Source: an uncultured Lachnospiraceae bacterium (lineage in GTDB: Bacteria; Bacillota; Clostridia; Lachnospirales; Lachnospiraceae). From it: a DNA stretch of 64,000 nucleotides. Position 1 is the stretch's first letter; each line of letters begins with the position of its first letter. Position numbers and translations under genes: made by a program. The stretch spans positions 206,169 through 270,168 of the forward strand of contig CAMWBY010000002.1 of the NCBI GenBank assembly GCA_947172645.1, read 5' to 3'. Shown here piece by piece: positions 36,301 to 44,543 of this stretch. Under the pieces are notes generated by a model that had not been told where the DNA came from, ran no database searches, and saw only the letters and a program-made list of their open reading frames with translations.

Positions 36301-39269
36301 ACATGGCCATTCTGAAACTGTTCTTTATAGGAAGCATAGCCATAATTCTTGTATGTGGTCGGCTTTTCATCCGCATCAAAATATGACTCTTCTGTCACAT
36401 TCCCGGATTCGTCATATTCCCTGTGGGTATGCGCAACGCCCAAATCCCTCCGGACAAACGCTCCATCCTCCAGGCCCAGATAATAACTGTCCGTCTTATT
36501 CCCTTTTTCATCATATCGGTATACAAATCCTGCGCAATGGTACACGGTGCTAATCACAGGCTTTTCATCCACCCCATAATAACGTATCCGTGTGCACTGT
36601 CCGAAATCATCATATTCATATTCCGCCATCGCGCACCCAATATTTTTACATGTAATGAGCTGCCCGTCCGTACCATAATAGCGTTCTACGGAATTTTTCC
36701 CTTTTTCGTCATACTCATATTCGCATACACAGTATCCTGTGTCCTTGCGCAGCACAGGCATCTGTGACGCATCAAAATACTGCTCCGACTTCTTATGCCC
36801 CTTCTCATAAGTATATTTGACCATAGCGGCACCCGTCGTTTTGTCCGGAACCGACTCCAAATCATTGTCCCGGTATCCCTCATACCACTTTGCGCTTACC
36901 TGGCCGGCTTCAAATTCCTGGTGCATGACAGCATAGCCGGTATCTAAACGGTTTACCGGTTTCCCATCCGCACCTTTGTACCATTCCCTGGCAACATTCC
37001 CGTCATCCGCATACTCATACAATATTTCGGCTACACCATAATCCGTCCGGCATACAGCCGCACCGGATTCATCATAGTAGGCTGACCTGACCAAATGTCC
37101 GCTTCTGTCATAGGACTGCTCCAACACCGCGTAATCTTTTCCCGGAATACGGATAGGCTTCCCGGATTCATCATAGTACAGCTTGGCAACCTTCCTGCTC
37201 ACACCTTCGTCCGCCCTGTCATAGACAACATAAGAATACCCTAATTGCCTGTTAAATGTTAGCTCTCCATCTATATCCAGGTATTCCCGCCTCTTAACTA
37301 CATCCGTCTGTCCAGGGGCATAAGTGTTCCTGACTGCCGCATATCCCCCATTTTTAAGGCACTCCTCCCCATCTATACCACAGAAAGACTCCTTGATGAC
37401 CTGTAATTCCTTGTCATAATCAAACTTCTTTGAAGCATATCCCTGCTCATTTACGACAGGCTCTCCCGTCTTATCACAGTAAACAGCCTCTAGCACAAGA
37501 TGTTTCCTGTTAATCTTATAAAAAATAGCCGCATATTTTTTGTCCGAACCGGAACCTGCTTCTTCCGGGTTTTCCGGTTCATTCTCCATGTCTTCTGCAT
37601 CGGCCGCCTGCACATTTTGCAGATTCGTCTGCCCGCCTTGGGAATCCCCTGCCTCACCGTCCGCTTGCTCCGGCTCATCAGAACGCCCTGTCTGCACGGC
37701 ATCAGACGCTGTCGTCACAAAATCCGGCTGTGGGGCATCCTCCTCTTTCGTTGTGGCAGCCCGCTCAAAGGAAACGGATATCTCCCTGTTCTTTCCTTTC
37801 TTTGACATGCCAAACTGTATTGTGCTGCTTTGAAAACTATTGCCGCGAACCGGTTTCTCACCGATTCCCAGATACTCCTCCCCTGTTAGAACACCCTCGC
37901 CGTATGTATATCGGTACAGATACACGCCGTTTGTGTCATAACTCCAATTTTCGCCCCTGTCAAGCTGCCTGCGCTCCCTCAGGTTCCCATCTGTCCCATA
38001 ATCCAGCTTCTCACAGAAAACGCCATGGAACCCTTCCGTCCTCTCCGTTCCGTCTTCATCGCTGAAATACCGGATGCTGCGCATATTGCCGTTCCTGTCA
38101 TACTGGAAAGTAACCATCATAATGCCAAGCTTATTGCATACCGCTTCCCCGTCGGCGTCAAGATAGCACAGCGTCTCCAGGCGCTTGTCCTTGTTATATC
38201 CATATCTCTCCCCGTTTACGCCATAGAGATTGTTGATGCCGTCATCCAATTTGCGCACCTCTGGAAGCCCTTCTTCATTGTAGGTGACCTCAACCTGCTG
38301 CGACACCATATCGTTCCTTCCCATCTGGGCGTCCTCATCAGGCTGGCTTTCCGATTCCGGCATCTTAAACAACGTAGACTGGAAAAGCTGCGGCTGTTCT
38401 TTCACCGAATATGCAGAAACCACAAACTGACCGGCGCCATTTTCCTCCAATTTCATAAGCAGTTTTCCGTCGCTTCCATAATAGGATACCTCCTCCAGGT
38501 CGCGGTAACCGTTTTCCGCTGCTGTCTGGTAATAACCTTCCTGGCCGTAACCTAGGAATTTATCCTTGTTCACCGTATAACGGTATTCTGTTTTGGCACA
38601 AGGTTTAAAAAAGTTCATATTATAAGCGGTCGAATACTCCTCCATCACCTCCATCTGCTTATATGGCTCCATATATGTCAAGACCACGCGTCTCCCATGC
38701 CTGTACTCCTTAATTTCCCAGTAAAAAGCGCGCTCTTTCCGTTCTTCAGATGACAAAGGCTCTCCGATTCCTCTCGGGATTCCATAGACCTCCTCCACCG
38801 AAGCATAATATTCTGTTGCAGGCCGGAAATAATAAATCGCCACAGTCACAACAAACCCTATGAAGCATATGGATATCAGAAATTTAGATTTGTAATAGAA
38901 TTTTACAATCGTATGCAGAAATCGCATAAACCGGGGCGCAACATTCTTCGCTTTTACACGTATATGCGCATAGAAATTCCCCGCACGCCCGGAAAATCGT
39001 CCAAGCAGATTAACCATCTCAAAAATAGCCGCCACCGACATCATCATAACGACTAACTGCGCAACTTTATATAAAAATATGTTCTCCTGATATGATGCAC
39101 CGCCGGAATTCAAGGAGAAAAAACCAAGCACGGTGACAATATTGGCCAACAGTCCTATCACTTCCTTAAGACTGACTTTCCCCGTGCCTTGGGACTCTCT
39201 GTCCTCCTGTTCTTGTCGGACAGTCTTCTTTCCCTGACGGTCTTGTGTAGACGGTATCTTCTGTCCCAT
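33375..39269 (-). CDS. Giant membrane-anchored repeat protein with 131-residue super-repeats
   Basis: About 1964 residues. The N-terminus has a charged cytoplasmic tail and three membrane helices (about residues 37-53, 62-88, 131-149). After an extracellular region and an acidic low-complexity linker (near residues 540-600), the rest is a chain of about 33-residue units of the form YDxxGN...YxDxDGKPV...GYA. Four unit types alternate, giving a super-repeat marked by a [H/Q/S/Y/N]-C-A-[G/S] motif that recurs eight times with spacings of 393, 396, 393, 393, 393, 393 and 297 nt. The repeats resemble YD/RHS-like or WG-like beta units, but no RHS core or toxin domain is seen. The ATG at 39269 has an AAAGGAGG site. 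Function is unknown; a surface fibre or polymer-binding role is a guess. Confidence 0.88.
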   Translation of the reverse strand: MGQKIPSTQDRQGKKTVRQEQEDRESQGTGKVSLKEVIGLLANIVTVLGFFSLNSGGASYQENIFLYKVAQLVVMMMSVAAIFEMVNLLGRFSGRAGNFYAHIRVKAKNVAPRFMRFLHTIVKFYYKSKFLISICFIGFVVTVAIYYFRPATEYYASVEEVYGIPRGIGEPLSSEERKERAFYWEIKEYRHGRRVVLTYMEPYKQMEVMEEYSTAYNMNFFKPCAKTEYRYTVNKDKFLGYGQEGYYQTAAENGYRDLEEVSYYGSDGKLLMKLEENGAGQFVVSAYSVKEQPQLFQSTLFKMPESESQPDEDAQMGRNDMVSQQVEVTYNEEGLPEVRKLDDGINNLYGVNGERYGYNKDKRLETLCYLDADGEAVCNKLGIMMVTFQYDRNGNMRSIRYFSDEDGTERTEGFHGVFCEKLDYGTDGNLRERRQLDRGENWSYDTNGVYLYRYTYGEGVLTGEEYLGIGEKPVRGNSFQSSTIQFGMSKKGKNREISVSFERAATTKEEDAPQPDFVTTASDAVQTGRSDEPEQADGEAGDSQGGQTNLQNVQAADAEDMENEPENPEEAGSGSDKKYAAIFYKINRKHLVLEAVYCDKTGEPVVNEQGYASKKFDYDKELQVIKESFCGIDGEECLKNGGYAAVRNTYAPGQTDVVKRREYLDIDGELTFNRQLGYSYVVYDRADEGVSRKVAKLYYDESGKPIRIPGKDYAVLEQSYDRSGHLVRSAYYDESGAAVCRTDYGVAEILYEYADDGNVAREWYKGADGKPVNRLDTGYAVMHQEFEAGQVSAKWYEGYRDNDLESVPDKTTGAAMVKYTYEKGHKKSEQYFDASQMPVLRKDTGYCVCEYEYDEKGKNSVERYYGTDGQLITCKNIGCAMAEYEYDDFGQCTRIRYYGVDEKPVISTVYHCAGFVYRYDEKGNKTDSYYLGLEDGAFVRRDLGVAHTHREYDESGNVTEESYFDADEKPTTYKNYGYASYKEQFQNGHVAETRYLDVQGNLVFHGDKGYAMARYEYDDSGRCKSEKYYGTDEKPVISYKFQCAGMEFGYDGKGNKSDTCYLGLDGTPIIRSDLGYARKYSVYDEFGNEIKVSYLDGDGKPAIWTEGGYASCELVYDNEKCIEKHYLDKEGKPVLRNDAAYAVVRHQYDEFGNCISTLYYGVDGRQPVISLADSCAGFRYTYDEKGNQTDIWYIGLDGKDMVRRDLGYAHVRSEYDELGDRVAVSYFDADGKPAIHKEEGYASYKAQYDNGKWVGEQYFDKDGSPVMCSKKGYASISLIYDDFEQRTGEFYYDTAGNPVMSALYHCASRKFEHDEYGNQTDVWFFDMDGQPVCLREWGYAHIQSEYDDFGNKVKESYFGTDGQPIALLKGGYTSRKSQYERGKCVGWQCFDKEGNPVLCNDKGYAAIQYAYDDYGRCISESYYDTENNPVISTKYYCAGRKFGHDEMGNQTDTWFIGLDGNDMVRRDLGYSHAHSEYDEFGNEAVVSFFDTEENPAVKKKNGYASRKMLYECGKCTEESYFGLEGNPVLHGTGGYAAIKYEYDEFGQRISELYCGIGGNPVIDTEYNCAGRKFAYDERGEQTDTWYIGLDGSLMDRKNFKYAQIHWEYDDFGNQVEESYYDTEGKPVASKEGGYAVCACQYDDGKCVEKRYIDTQGNLVQENDDGAAMVRMTYDNLGQKNAEFYYGVDGQPAISTKYHCAGREFAYDERGIHTDTWNISTDGKWMMREDAGYAHEHSVFDDTGKLMKESYFDTEDKPVIRTDAGYASIGYQYDEYGQCTYIRYFGTEGERILNTETHCAGIYYEYDERGNNTRKWYYNTEWHVADCEDTGIAMEAMEYDAYGNWLSSSYASLNPEDDNTVIRRNRIDKGYAVVKYICQENQWTGTEYLDESNNLIIPNELGYAVYVREYNDIGRVSRESFYDVNRELVNYVKGKAAIVEWQYDDCGNVMKVIHYDKDNNLVEDI

Positions 39270-39298
39270 TGTGCCTTCCTCCTTTGTATTCTCATGTG

Positions 39299-39377
39299 TT
39301 CCCAAAATATGCCTTTTCAAAACGCTAAATGAAATTTATCGTTTTTATCGTTACAAGTAATTCCCAAGATATGCCTT
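39299..39377 (-). promoter_or_regulatory. Pair of 17-bp direct repeats upstream of the giant gene
   Basis: On the minus strand AAGGCATAT[C/T]TTGGGAA occurs twice (39361-39377 and 39299-39315), with one mismatch and 62 bp from start to start, about six helical turns. AraC-type proteins often bind direct repeats, and an AraC-type gene is the next gene upstream. Confidence 0.5.
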
Positions 39378-39428
39378 GTTTCCTGGGAAAACTAAGCGTC
39401 ATCCTGGGGATTTACCAACGGACACGAA

Positions 39429-40274
39429 TCAGTCCTTAATCCACTGCGCCCATTTCCTCCGGTATTCTTCCGGGCTCATATTCTCATTCTCCTCAAACAG
39501 TCTGTAAAAGGTATCTTTGCATCTGATTCCTGACTCCATAATCACTTCGTCAATAGGCTGTATTGTAAAACGCAGTAATTCTTTTGCCGCATTAAATCTC
39601 CTGTTCGCCACATAATCGCGAATACTGATTCCATAACTTTTCTCAAACAATTCCTCGGTCTGCGATATCTCGAAATGAAACCTCTTCGCCAGAGACTCCT
39701 CAAGATTCTGTTCCTTATAATTGATATTGATGTATTCCCGCACTTCCCACATCGCATTTTTGCCGCTCTTTAACAAAATGCAATTCACAACCAACTGTGT
39801 CAGAATACCATGCACCTTGATTTCAGACATATTATTCTTAATGTTTCTGTGGATTTCAGAAATCAATTCATGCACCGACATGGAATCCGCAGACGTAAAG
39901 AAAACAAGTTCATCTTTTTCAATAAAAAGCTCATAAAAGGCTTCTGCACCCTTGCCATTGAAATGTACCCACGCCAACTGCCATGGCTCGTCGGCACTGC
40001 TTAAATGTTCAAAAGGCTTATGACAATCAATCCATATGCACTCGCCCTTGCAAAGAGCAATGCTTTGCCCGTCGTAAATGACCGTCCCCTTTCCCTGTAT
40101 GACTTCCAGGATTAAATAGGAATCCAGATTATCACGCTTACATACGTGGGGCGTAATGCTTTGGAGATTTCCGACTTCCTGCACATAAAGCAGATGATTT
40201 TTCGCAAAGCTGCTAGGTGTATATAAATTACGGTCCGACTTCGTAATGCCCTCCGATGTGAATATTTCTTCCAT
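39429..40274 (-). CDS. AraC-family transcriptional regulator
   Basis: 281 residues. The N-terminal cupin-type sensing domain (YDGQSIALCKGECIWIDCHKPFEH) and C-terminal double helix-turn-helix (ESLAKRFHFEISQTEELFEKSYG, FRLFEENENMSPEEYRRKW-like end) are those of AraC regulators that sense small sugars. An AAAGGG site precedes the ATG, and the gene starts 4 bp after the upstream reductase stop. It lies 159 bp before the giant repeat gene and may bind the direct repeats there. Confidence 0.92.
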   Translation of the reverse strand: MEEIFTSEGITKSDRNLYTPSSFAKNHLLYVQEVGNLQSITPHVCKRDNLDSYLILEVIQGKGTVIYDGQSIALCKGECIWIDCHKPFEHLSSADEPWQLAWVHFNGKGAEAFYELFIEKDELVFFTSADSMSVHELISEIHRNIKNNMSEIKVHGILTQLVVNCILLKSGKNAMWEVREYININYKEQNLEESLAKRFHFEISQTEELFEKSYGISIRDYVANRRFNAAKELLRFTIQPIDEVIMESGIRCKDTFYRLFEENENMSPEEYRRKWAQWIKD

Positions 40275-40278
40275 AAAT

Positions 40279-41223
40279 CTATACCCTTTCTCTCCAATAA
40301 TCTAACGTTTCCTGAACCGTCTGCGCAATTGGAATCCCAGGACTCCATCCGGTAGCATCATGCAGCTTCGTAATATCCGCTTCAATAATCGGTACATCCA
40401 CCGGCCTAATCTTATTTGCATCCGTTTCCACCTTAATCTCAGTCTTTGATAAAGAAATAATCAAATCCAGAACCTCTCTAATCTCATGCGCATGTCCGCT
40501 TCCAACATTGTATGTTTCCCCTGCTTTTCCCTTCTGGACTAACAGCGCATATGCGCGCACCACATCTCTTACATCCGTAAAATCCCGCTTAGCCGCCAGA
40601 TTTCCGACATATATGGTCGGAGATTTGATACCCTTTTCTATCTCGGCTACCTGTTTACAGAAATCCGATACCACAAAAATACTGGACTGTCCCGGTCCGA
40701 TATGGTTAAAAGCCCTGACCATAATTAAATTCATATCATAAGCCTGCGAATATATGCTTGCAATCATGTTCTGACATGCTTTCGTTGCCGCATAAATATT
40801 ACCGGGACGAAGATGGTTCTCTTCATTAATCGGTACTTCATCTTCCCTGATATGTCCGTATTCCTCACCCGAACCGATTAACAGGACAGTCGGTTTATAA
40901 TAAAGCTCTCTGACGGCATCCAACAAATTCACGCTGCCTTTCACATTGATATCGACTGTCAGGCCAGGATTTCTCCAAGCCACGCTGACCGAACTCTGTG
41001 CCGCCAGATGGAATATATAACCCGGCCGGATTTCATAAAGCAGCTTTACGATTTCTTCTTTATTCAAAATATTTAAATCGTATATTTTTGCACCCGGAAT
41101 GTCCAACTGTTTCCTTGACCGCTTTGTCACATATACTTCCATTCCGTGATTGGTTAACAATTCTTTAGCCAGATAGCTGCCAACAAATCCGGCAGCCCCG
41201 ATAATCAGCGCCCTTTTTTTCAT
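40279..41223 (-). CDS. Rmd-like GDP-4-keto-6-deoxymannose reductase (SDR)
   Basis: 314 residues. GAAGFVGSYL, HLAAQSSVSVAW, GSGEEYGHI and the YAATK catalytic pair are found in GDP-mannose 4,6-dehydratase/Rmd-type enzymes. The short length and the C-terminal RPVDVPIIEADITKLHDATGW block favour Rmd, which makes GDP-rhamnose from GDP-4-keto-6-deoxymannose. A matching gmd gene is not in the window, so the substrate could differ. Confidence 0.78.
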   Translation of the reverse strand: MKKRALIIGAAGFVGSYLAKELLTNHGMEVYVTKRSRKQLDIPGAKIYDLNILNKEEIVKLLYEIRPGYIFHLAAQSSVSVAWRNPGLTVDINVKGSVNLLDAVRELYYKPTVLLIGSGEEYGHIREDEVPINEENHLRPGNIYAATKACQNMIASIYSQAYDMNLIMVRAFNHIGPGQSSIFVVSDFCKQVAEIEKGIKSPTIYVGNLAAKRDFTDVRDVVRAYALLVQKGKAGETYNVGSGHAHEIREVLDLIISLSKTEIKVETDANKIRPVDVPIIEADITKLHDATGWSPGIPIAQTVQETLDYWRERV

Positions 41224-41283
41224 AATATATTATAACGTCTCTCTTCCTCGTTTCATGACATCTTTACAATAGCCGTCCGGTCC

Positions 41284-43854
41284 TTACTCCCTCACAATCC
41301 ATATCTGGTCATTGGGAATCCTGGCGGTTGGCCGGTATGGACGTGCCGCCGACTCAAACAGCATGTACATTCCCCTCGCCGATGTCTGAATCTGCTCTAT
41401 GCCCTCCGGAAGCACATGGCTTTCCAACGGCTCTGCATACTTTTCCGTCTGTCCGTCATAACGGTATTTTAACAGGCACGCATCCTCCGTCTCATACCCC
41501 TGGCTCAGCCACATATAACATTCTCCTGCGGGCACGTCCCTTCTGAACGTGACGCCCTGAATCCGCTGCGGTATGGTTACCTCCGATATCAACTCCGGAT
41601 GGTATACATCCACAAGGCTGTACCTGCGCAGCCTGCCCTCCGCGCCGTTCACATAAGAACCCACATAAAGCTCTCCCTCGAAGAATGTCAGGAATGAGGC
41701 AACTTTGGAATCATTATGGTTGACAAGCCCCGCGTCAAACTCCGCCAGTATTTCCCCCTGATAAGTATCCGCCATCACACTTGACCAGGAAATCGCATAC
41801 ACTTTTCCCTCCGGTCCTGTCACCCACAGGAAATCATGTCCTTCATCGTAGGAGATTCCTCCCGTATGGGCTACAAACTGCAAGTCTACAATCTTTAACA
41901 GTTTTCCGTTCAAATCCATAATATAAAGAATACTGTTCTCCCCGGATTTACTGTAAGCGGACACCGCCAACGTATTCCCTGCCTTCGTAAAGCCCTGCAC
42001 TACCGTATCCGCACACTTCTCTGGCAAATCCGCCCCATATAATCCCGGCATGGTAATAAAGCTTTCACAGTTCTGCGCCATATACGCATACGCAGGTTGG
42101 CGGATTACTTTTGCCATTCCCGGATAATTGGTCACAATCCCATCCACTCCCATGGCCTGCACATTCCGTATCTGTTCCGGCGTATTGACCGTCCAGACAT
42201 AAGCCTGCCTGCCGGATGCATGAATTGCTTCCACTGTCTGCTGCGTCACCGTCTCCATATAAAGTCCATAATAATCCGCCGGAAACTCCTCAGGCAGCGT
42301 AATCTTGCCGGAAGACGTATTATAAAGCGTCATCACATTTTCATCCAACTCTTTAATATGTTCCAAATACTCATATCGGAAGGAAGCAAACATACACCTG
42401 TCCGTCATGCCGCATCTGTCTGCGACTGCCAGGACAGCTTCCTCAAATCCTTCCACATCCCCGATATCCTTCAATTCCAGATATACCCCACATTCGCTGC
42501 CGCTAATCAGCTCTAACGCCTCCTGAAGAGTCGGTATCCTCTCACCCGCAAAAGAGGCGTCAAACCAACTTCCCGCGTCCATCTGGGACAATTCCTCCAC
42601 TGTATAATCCGCCGGCGTCCCTTCTATCCCTGCGGTACGCCGTAAGGTATCGTCATGCAGAATCACTACTTCCCCGTCTTTGCTAAGCTGTACGTCCAAC
42701 TCAATATAATCGACCCCAATGTCCAGTGCCCCCGCAAAAGAAGCCAACGTATTCTCCGGAAACACCCCGGAATATCCTCTGTGCGCTACAATCTTTGGTA
42801 ATCCGTCACCAATCGTCCCTTCCTCCGACACATATTCCGGCTGAGGCTGCGCTGCCTGTTCCGACTCTTCTGCTGTTTCCTGCGTCGCTTCGACATCCCC
42901 GCTATGACGCAGATGATACTGCCATTCTAAAGTAAAAATCCCAAGCGTCGCCAAAACAGCCACAAGCAAACCGATGCCTGCCTTATACCGCTCTTTCTTG
43001 CAGAAGAAAAAAGGATAGACAACCATTATAAAAACAGCCAACGCAAATCCGGCAAAAAACCCGGCATACTTTTCCTGCATCACCATGCCAAGTATCCGCT
43101 GTAAAACCGTTATAATAAAAACAATCCCCGCGCCTCCTATGGCAAACCGCACACATTTGTCAGGCCATGTTTCTTCTGTGCCAAACCGCACAAAACGCCT
43201 CTCTAATATCCATCCGACAAAGAACCCCATGCCTGCCCCAGCATTTGTAAGGCATCCCACCTTTAACATCGGCAAGAAGCACAGCAGGCAGCCGATGGCT
43301 GCTACCACAATATCCCTGTTTTTTCCCTCCTCGGCCCAACGCATCGCCCTGTCCAAAACCCAAAGCAGCACAATACCCATGCCAAACGCAAACACCACAT
43401 CCTGGGGTGTATGTACCCCCAGATAATTCCTGGAGAACGCAATAAACGCTACCACTGCCAGACACACGGCCGACACCCCGCGCCTCTTATTTTTCCACAG
43501 GGAAAAGCCCAAGGCGCCCCACACAGCCGTAGCCCGTTGGGTATGCCCGCTCGGGAAGGAATACCCTCCCGCACCAGAAATGGCGTTCTGCACCGGTAAA
43601 ACTCTCTCGTCTCTCACCCACGGGCGGTCAATCTTACAGACATTCTTGATAAACTGGTTCCACGTACATGCGACCGACACGTTAAGCGCCATCAGCTGCC
43701 CCGCACGTTTGTCCACACACCAATAGATAAATGCAAGCAAAAGATAGGTAATCAGCCCTTCTCCCATAGCCGTTATATGAAGAAAGAAACCATCTGCCAC
43801 TGCCCCGGCAGCCTCCCTCAATCTTTGCAAAAACAATAAATATGTGATATCCAT
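41284..43854 (-). CDS. PAP2 phosphatase - GDPD phosphodiesterase - C-terminal beta domain fusion
   Basis: 856 residues. Residues 1 to about 180 are a PAP2 membrane phosphatase: KNVCKIDRP, YSFPSGHT and SRNYLGVHTPQD form its three-part active site. More helices follow to about residue 310. Residues about 350-590 are a glycerophosphodiester phosphodiesterase: VAHRGYSGVFPENT, ELDVQLSKDGEVVILHDDTL, VWTVNTPEQIRNVQAMGVDG. The last about 260 residues are beta-rich with repeated short blades (LYVGSYVNGAEGRLRRY), perhaps a propeller. Membrane topology would place GDPD and the beta domain outside. It probably degrades or remodels lipid- or teichoic-linked glycerophosphate material. GGAGG precedes the ATG. 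Confidence 0.88.
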   Translation of the reverse strand: MDITYLLFLQRLREAAGAVADGFFLHITAMGEGLITYLLLAFIYWCVDKRAGQLMALNVSVACTWNQFIKNVCKIDRPWVRDERVLPVQNAISGAGGYSFPSGHTQRATAVWGALGFSLWKNKRRGVSAVCLAVVAFIAFSRNYLGVHTPQDVVFAFGMGIVLLWVLDRAMRWAEEGKNRDIVVAAIGCLLCFLPMLKVGCLTNAGAGMGFFVGWILERRFVRFGTEETWPDKCVRFAIGGAGIVFIITVLQRILGMVMQEKYAGFFAGFALAVFIMVVYPFFFCKKERYKAGIGLLVAVLATLGIFTLEWQYHLRHSGDVEATQETAEESEQAAQPQPEYVSEEGTIGDGLPKIVAHRGYSGVFPENTLASFAGALDIGVDYIELDVQLSKDGEVVILHDDTLRRTAGIEGTPADYTVEELSQMDAGSWFDASFAGERIPTLQEALELISGSECGVYLELKDIGDVEGFEEAVLAVADRCGMTDRCMFASFRYEYLEHIKELDENVMTLYNTSSGKITLPEEFPADYYGLYMETVTQQTVEAIHASGRQAYVWTVNTPEQIRNVQAMGVDGIVTNYPGMAKVIRQPAYAYMAQNCESFITMPGLYGADLPEKCADTVVQGFTKAGNTLAVSAYSKSGENSILYIMDLNGKLLKIVDLQFVAHTGGISYDEGHDFLWVTGPEGKVYAISWSSVMADTYQGEILAEFDAGLVNHNDSKVASFLTFFEGELYVGSYVNGAEGRLRRYSLVDVYHPELISEVTIPQRIQGVTFRRDVPAGECYMWLSQGYETEDACLLKYRYDGQTEKYAEPLESHVLPEGIEQIQTSARGMYMLFESAARPYRPTARIPNDQIWIVRE

Positions 43855-43931
43855 ATCTTCCTCCGTCCCGATGAAACTTGTCAGTTAATACTCCTATTAC
43901 ATTTTCCGGATTATCCCATAAAAACAAATTT

Positions 43932-43960
43932 ATTGTATCATTGTATTTCACATGTGTAAA
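43932..43960 (-). promoter_or_regulatory. Sigma-A promoter for the PAP2-GDPD gene
   Basis: On the minus strand, TTTACA and TACAAT are each one base from consensus with a 17-bp spacer. The start codon is about 78 bp downstream. Confidence 0.7.
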
Positions 43961-43972
43961 GACAAGCCCTAC

Positions 43973-44002
43973 ATGGCATATACCTATAAAACATGCTATA
44001 AT
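43973..44002 (+). promoter_or_regulatory. Promoter for the small gene and DUF4132 gene
   Basis: A perfect TATAAT at 43997-44002, with ATGGCA as a weak -35 at 18 bp. The first start codon is 34 bp downstream, behind AAAGGAG. It is divergent from the PAP2-GDPD promoter. Confidence 0.55.
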
Positions 44003-44035
44003 CTCCTTAACCAACTCACGAAAGGAGCGCCCGCC

Positions 44036-44455
44036 ATGCCATTTACAGTCCAGGTAAGAATGAAAAAGCTAGGCAAACAAAAACATGCGGATATACAGCC
44101 CGTACCCTTCGTCCTTGACGAAAAACCAAGCACGCTAAAAGAACTTCTCGTCAGCCTGACAGAACTGGGCGTAAAGCAATACAATGCCAGAAAAGACGAG
44201 GGGCAGATTCTTTCGTATCTGACGAAAGAAGAAATCGAAGCACAGGCCGCACGGGGAAAAATATCCTCCGGCCTAAGAGGCGGTGAAGACGCCGATGCCA
44301 GAAAGGCAGTTGAGAATACTATCCAGTCTTTTGAGGACGGCATCTTCCGTGTGTTCGCCGGAGAGAAAGAACTGACGCAGCTTTCCAGCCCAATCCCGTG
44401 GACCGAAAATATGGTGTTCACACTGGTCAGGTTGACGATGCTGTCGGGGTGGTAA
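44036..44455 (+). CDS. Small protein of unknown function upstream of DUF4132
   Basis: 139 residues, no signal peptide or membrane helix. I do not recognise the family. The N-terminal part has a strand-like VQVRMKKLG, then a helix (STLKELLVSLTELGV). The middle is charged and the C-terminus is short and hydrophobic, ending in LSGW. ATG at 44036 is chosen because AAAGGAG precedes it; the longer frame starts before the promoter. It is followed after 88 bp, which hold a hairpin element, by the DUF4132 gene. Co-transcription suggests a joint function (inference). Confidence 0.7.
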   Translation: MPFTVQVRMKKLGKQKHADIQPVPFVLDEKPSTLKELLVSLTELGVKQYNARKDEGQILSYLTKEEIEAQAARGKISSGLRGGEDADARKAVENTIQSFEDGIFRVFAGEKELTQLSSPIPWTENMVFTLVRLTMLSGW

Positions 44456-44457
44456 AA

Positions 44458-44505
44458 AAACGAGCAAAGCTCGTTTGTAAAATTTGCTTCGCAAACTCGA
44501 AAATA
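44458..44505 (+). repeat. Composite palindrome element, copy 3
   Basis: AAACGAGC/GCTCGTTT with an AAA loop (44458-44476) starts 2 nt after the stop codon of the small gene. It is followed by TTTGC/GCAAA (44483-44495) and CTCG/CGAG. It matches modules of copy 1. It lies between two genes read in the same direction and has no T-tract, so it is not an ordinary terminator. Confidence 0.75.
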
Positions 44506-44543
44506 TCCGAGAACTTTCAATATAAAAAAAGGGGAATAAAACT

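Noticed and set aside
33860..36545. Regular 393-bp DNA periodicity, considered as a tandem or CRISPR-like repeat
   Set aside because: It is the coding echo of the protein super-repeat; there are no short identical repeats with unique spacers.
33804..38555. Many antisense frames of 60-176 codons opposite the giant repeat gene
   Set aside because: They follow the repeat period of the minus-strand gene, have no ribosome binding sites and resemble one another only because the parent repeats do.
41224..41240. TATAAT just before the Rmd-like gene as a promoter
   Set aside because: It lies about 5 nt from the start codon and has no -35 at a normal distance; it would give an essentially leaderless mRNA.
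44036..44455. Ubiquitin-like (beta-grasp) fold for the small protein before DUF4132
   Set aside because: Only a loose strand-helix pattern and a glycine-tryptophan end support it; no family motif could be confirmed by eye.
44458..44505. Rho-independent terminator between the small gene and DUF4132
   Set aside because: The stems are GC-modest and no T-tract follows; the same palindrome sits at transcription starts elsewhere.
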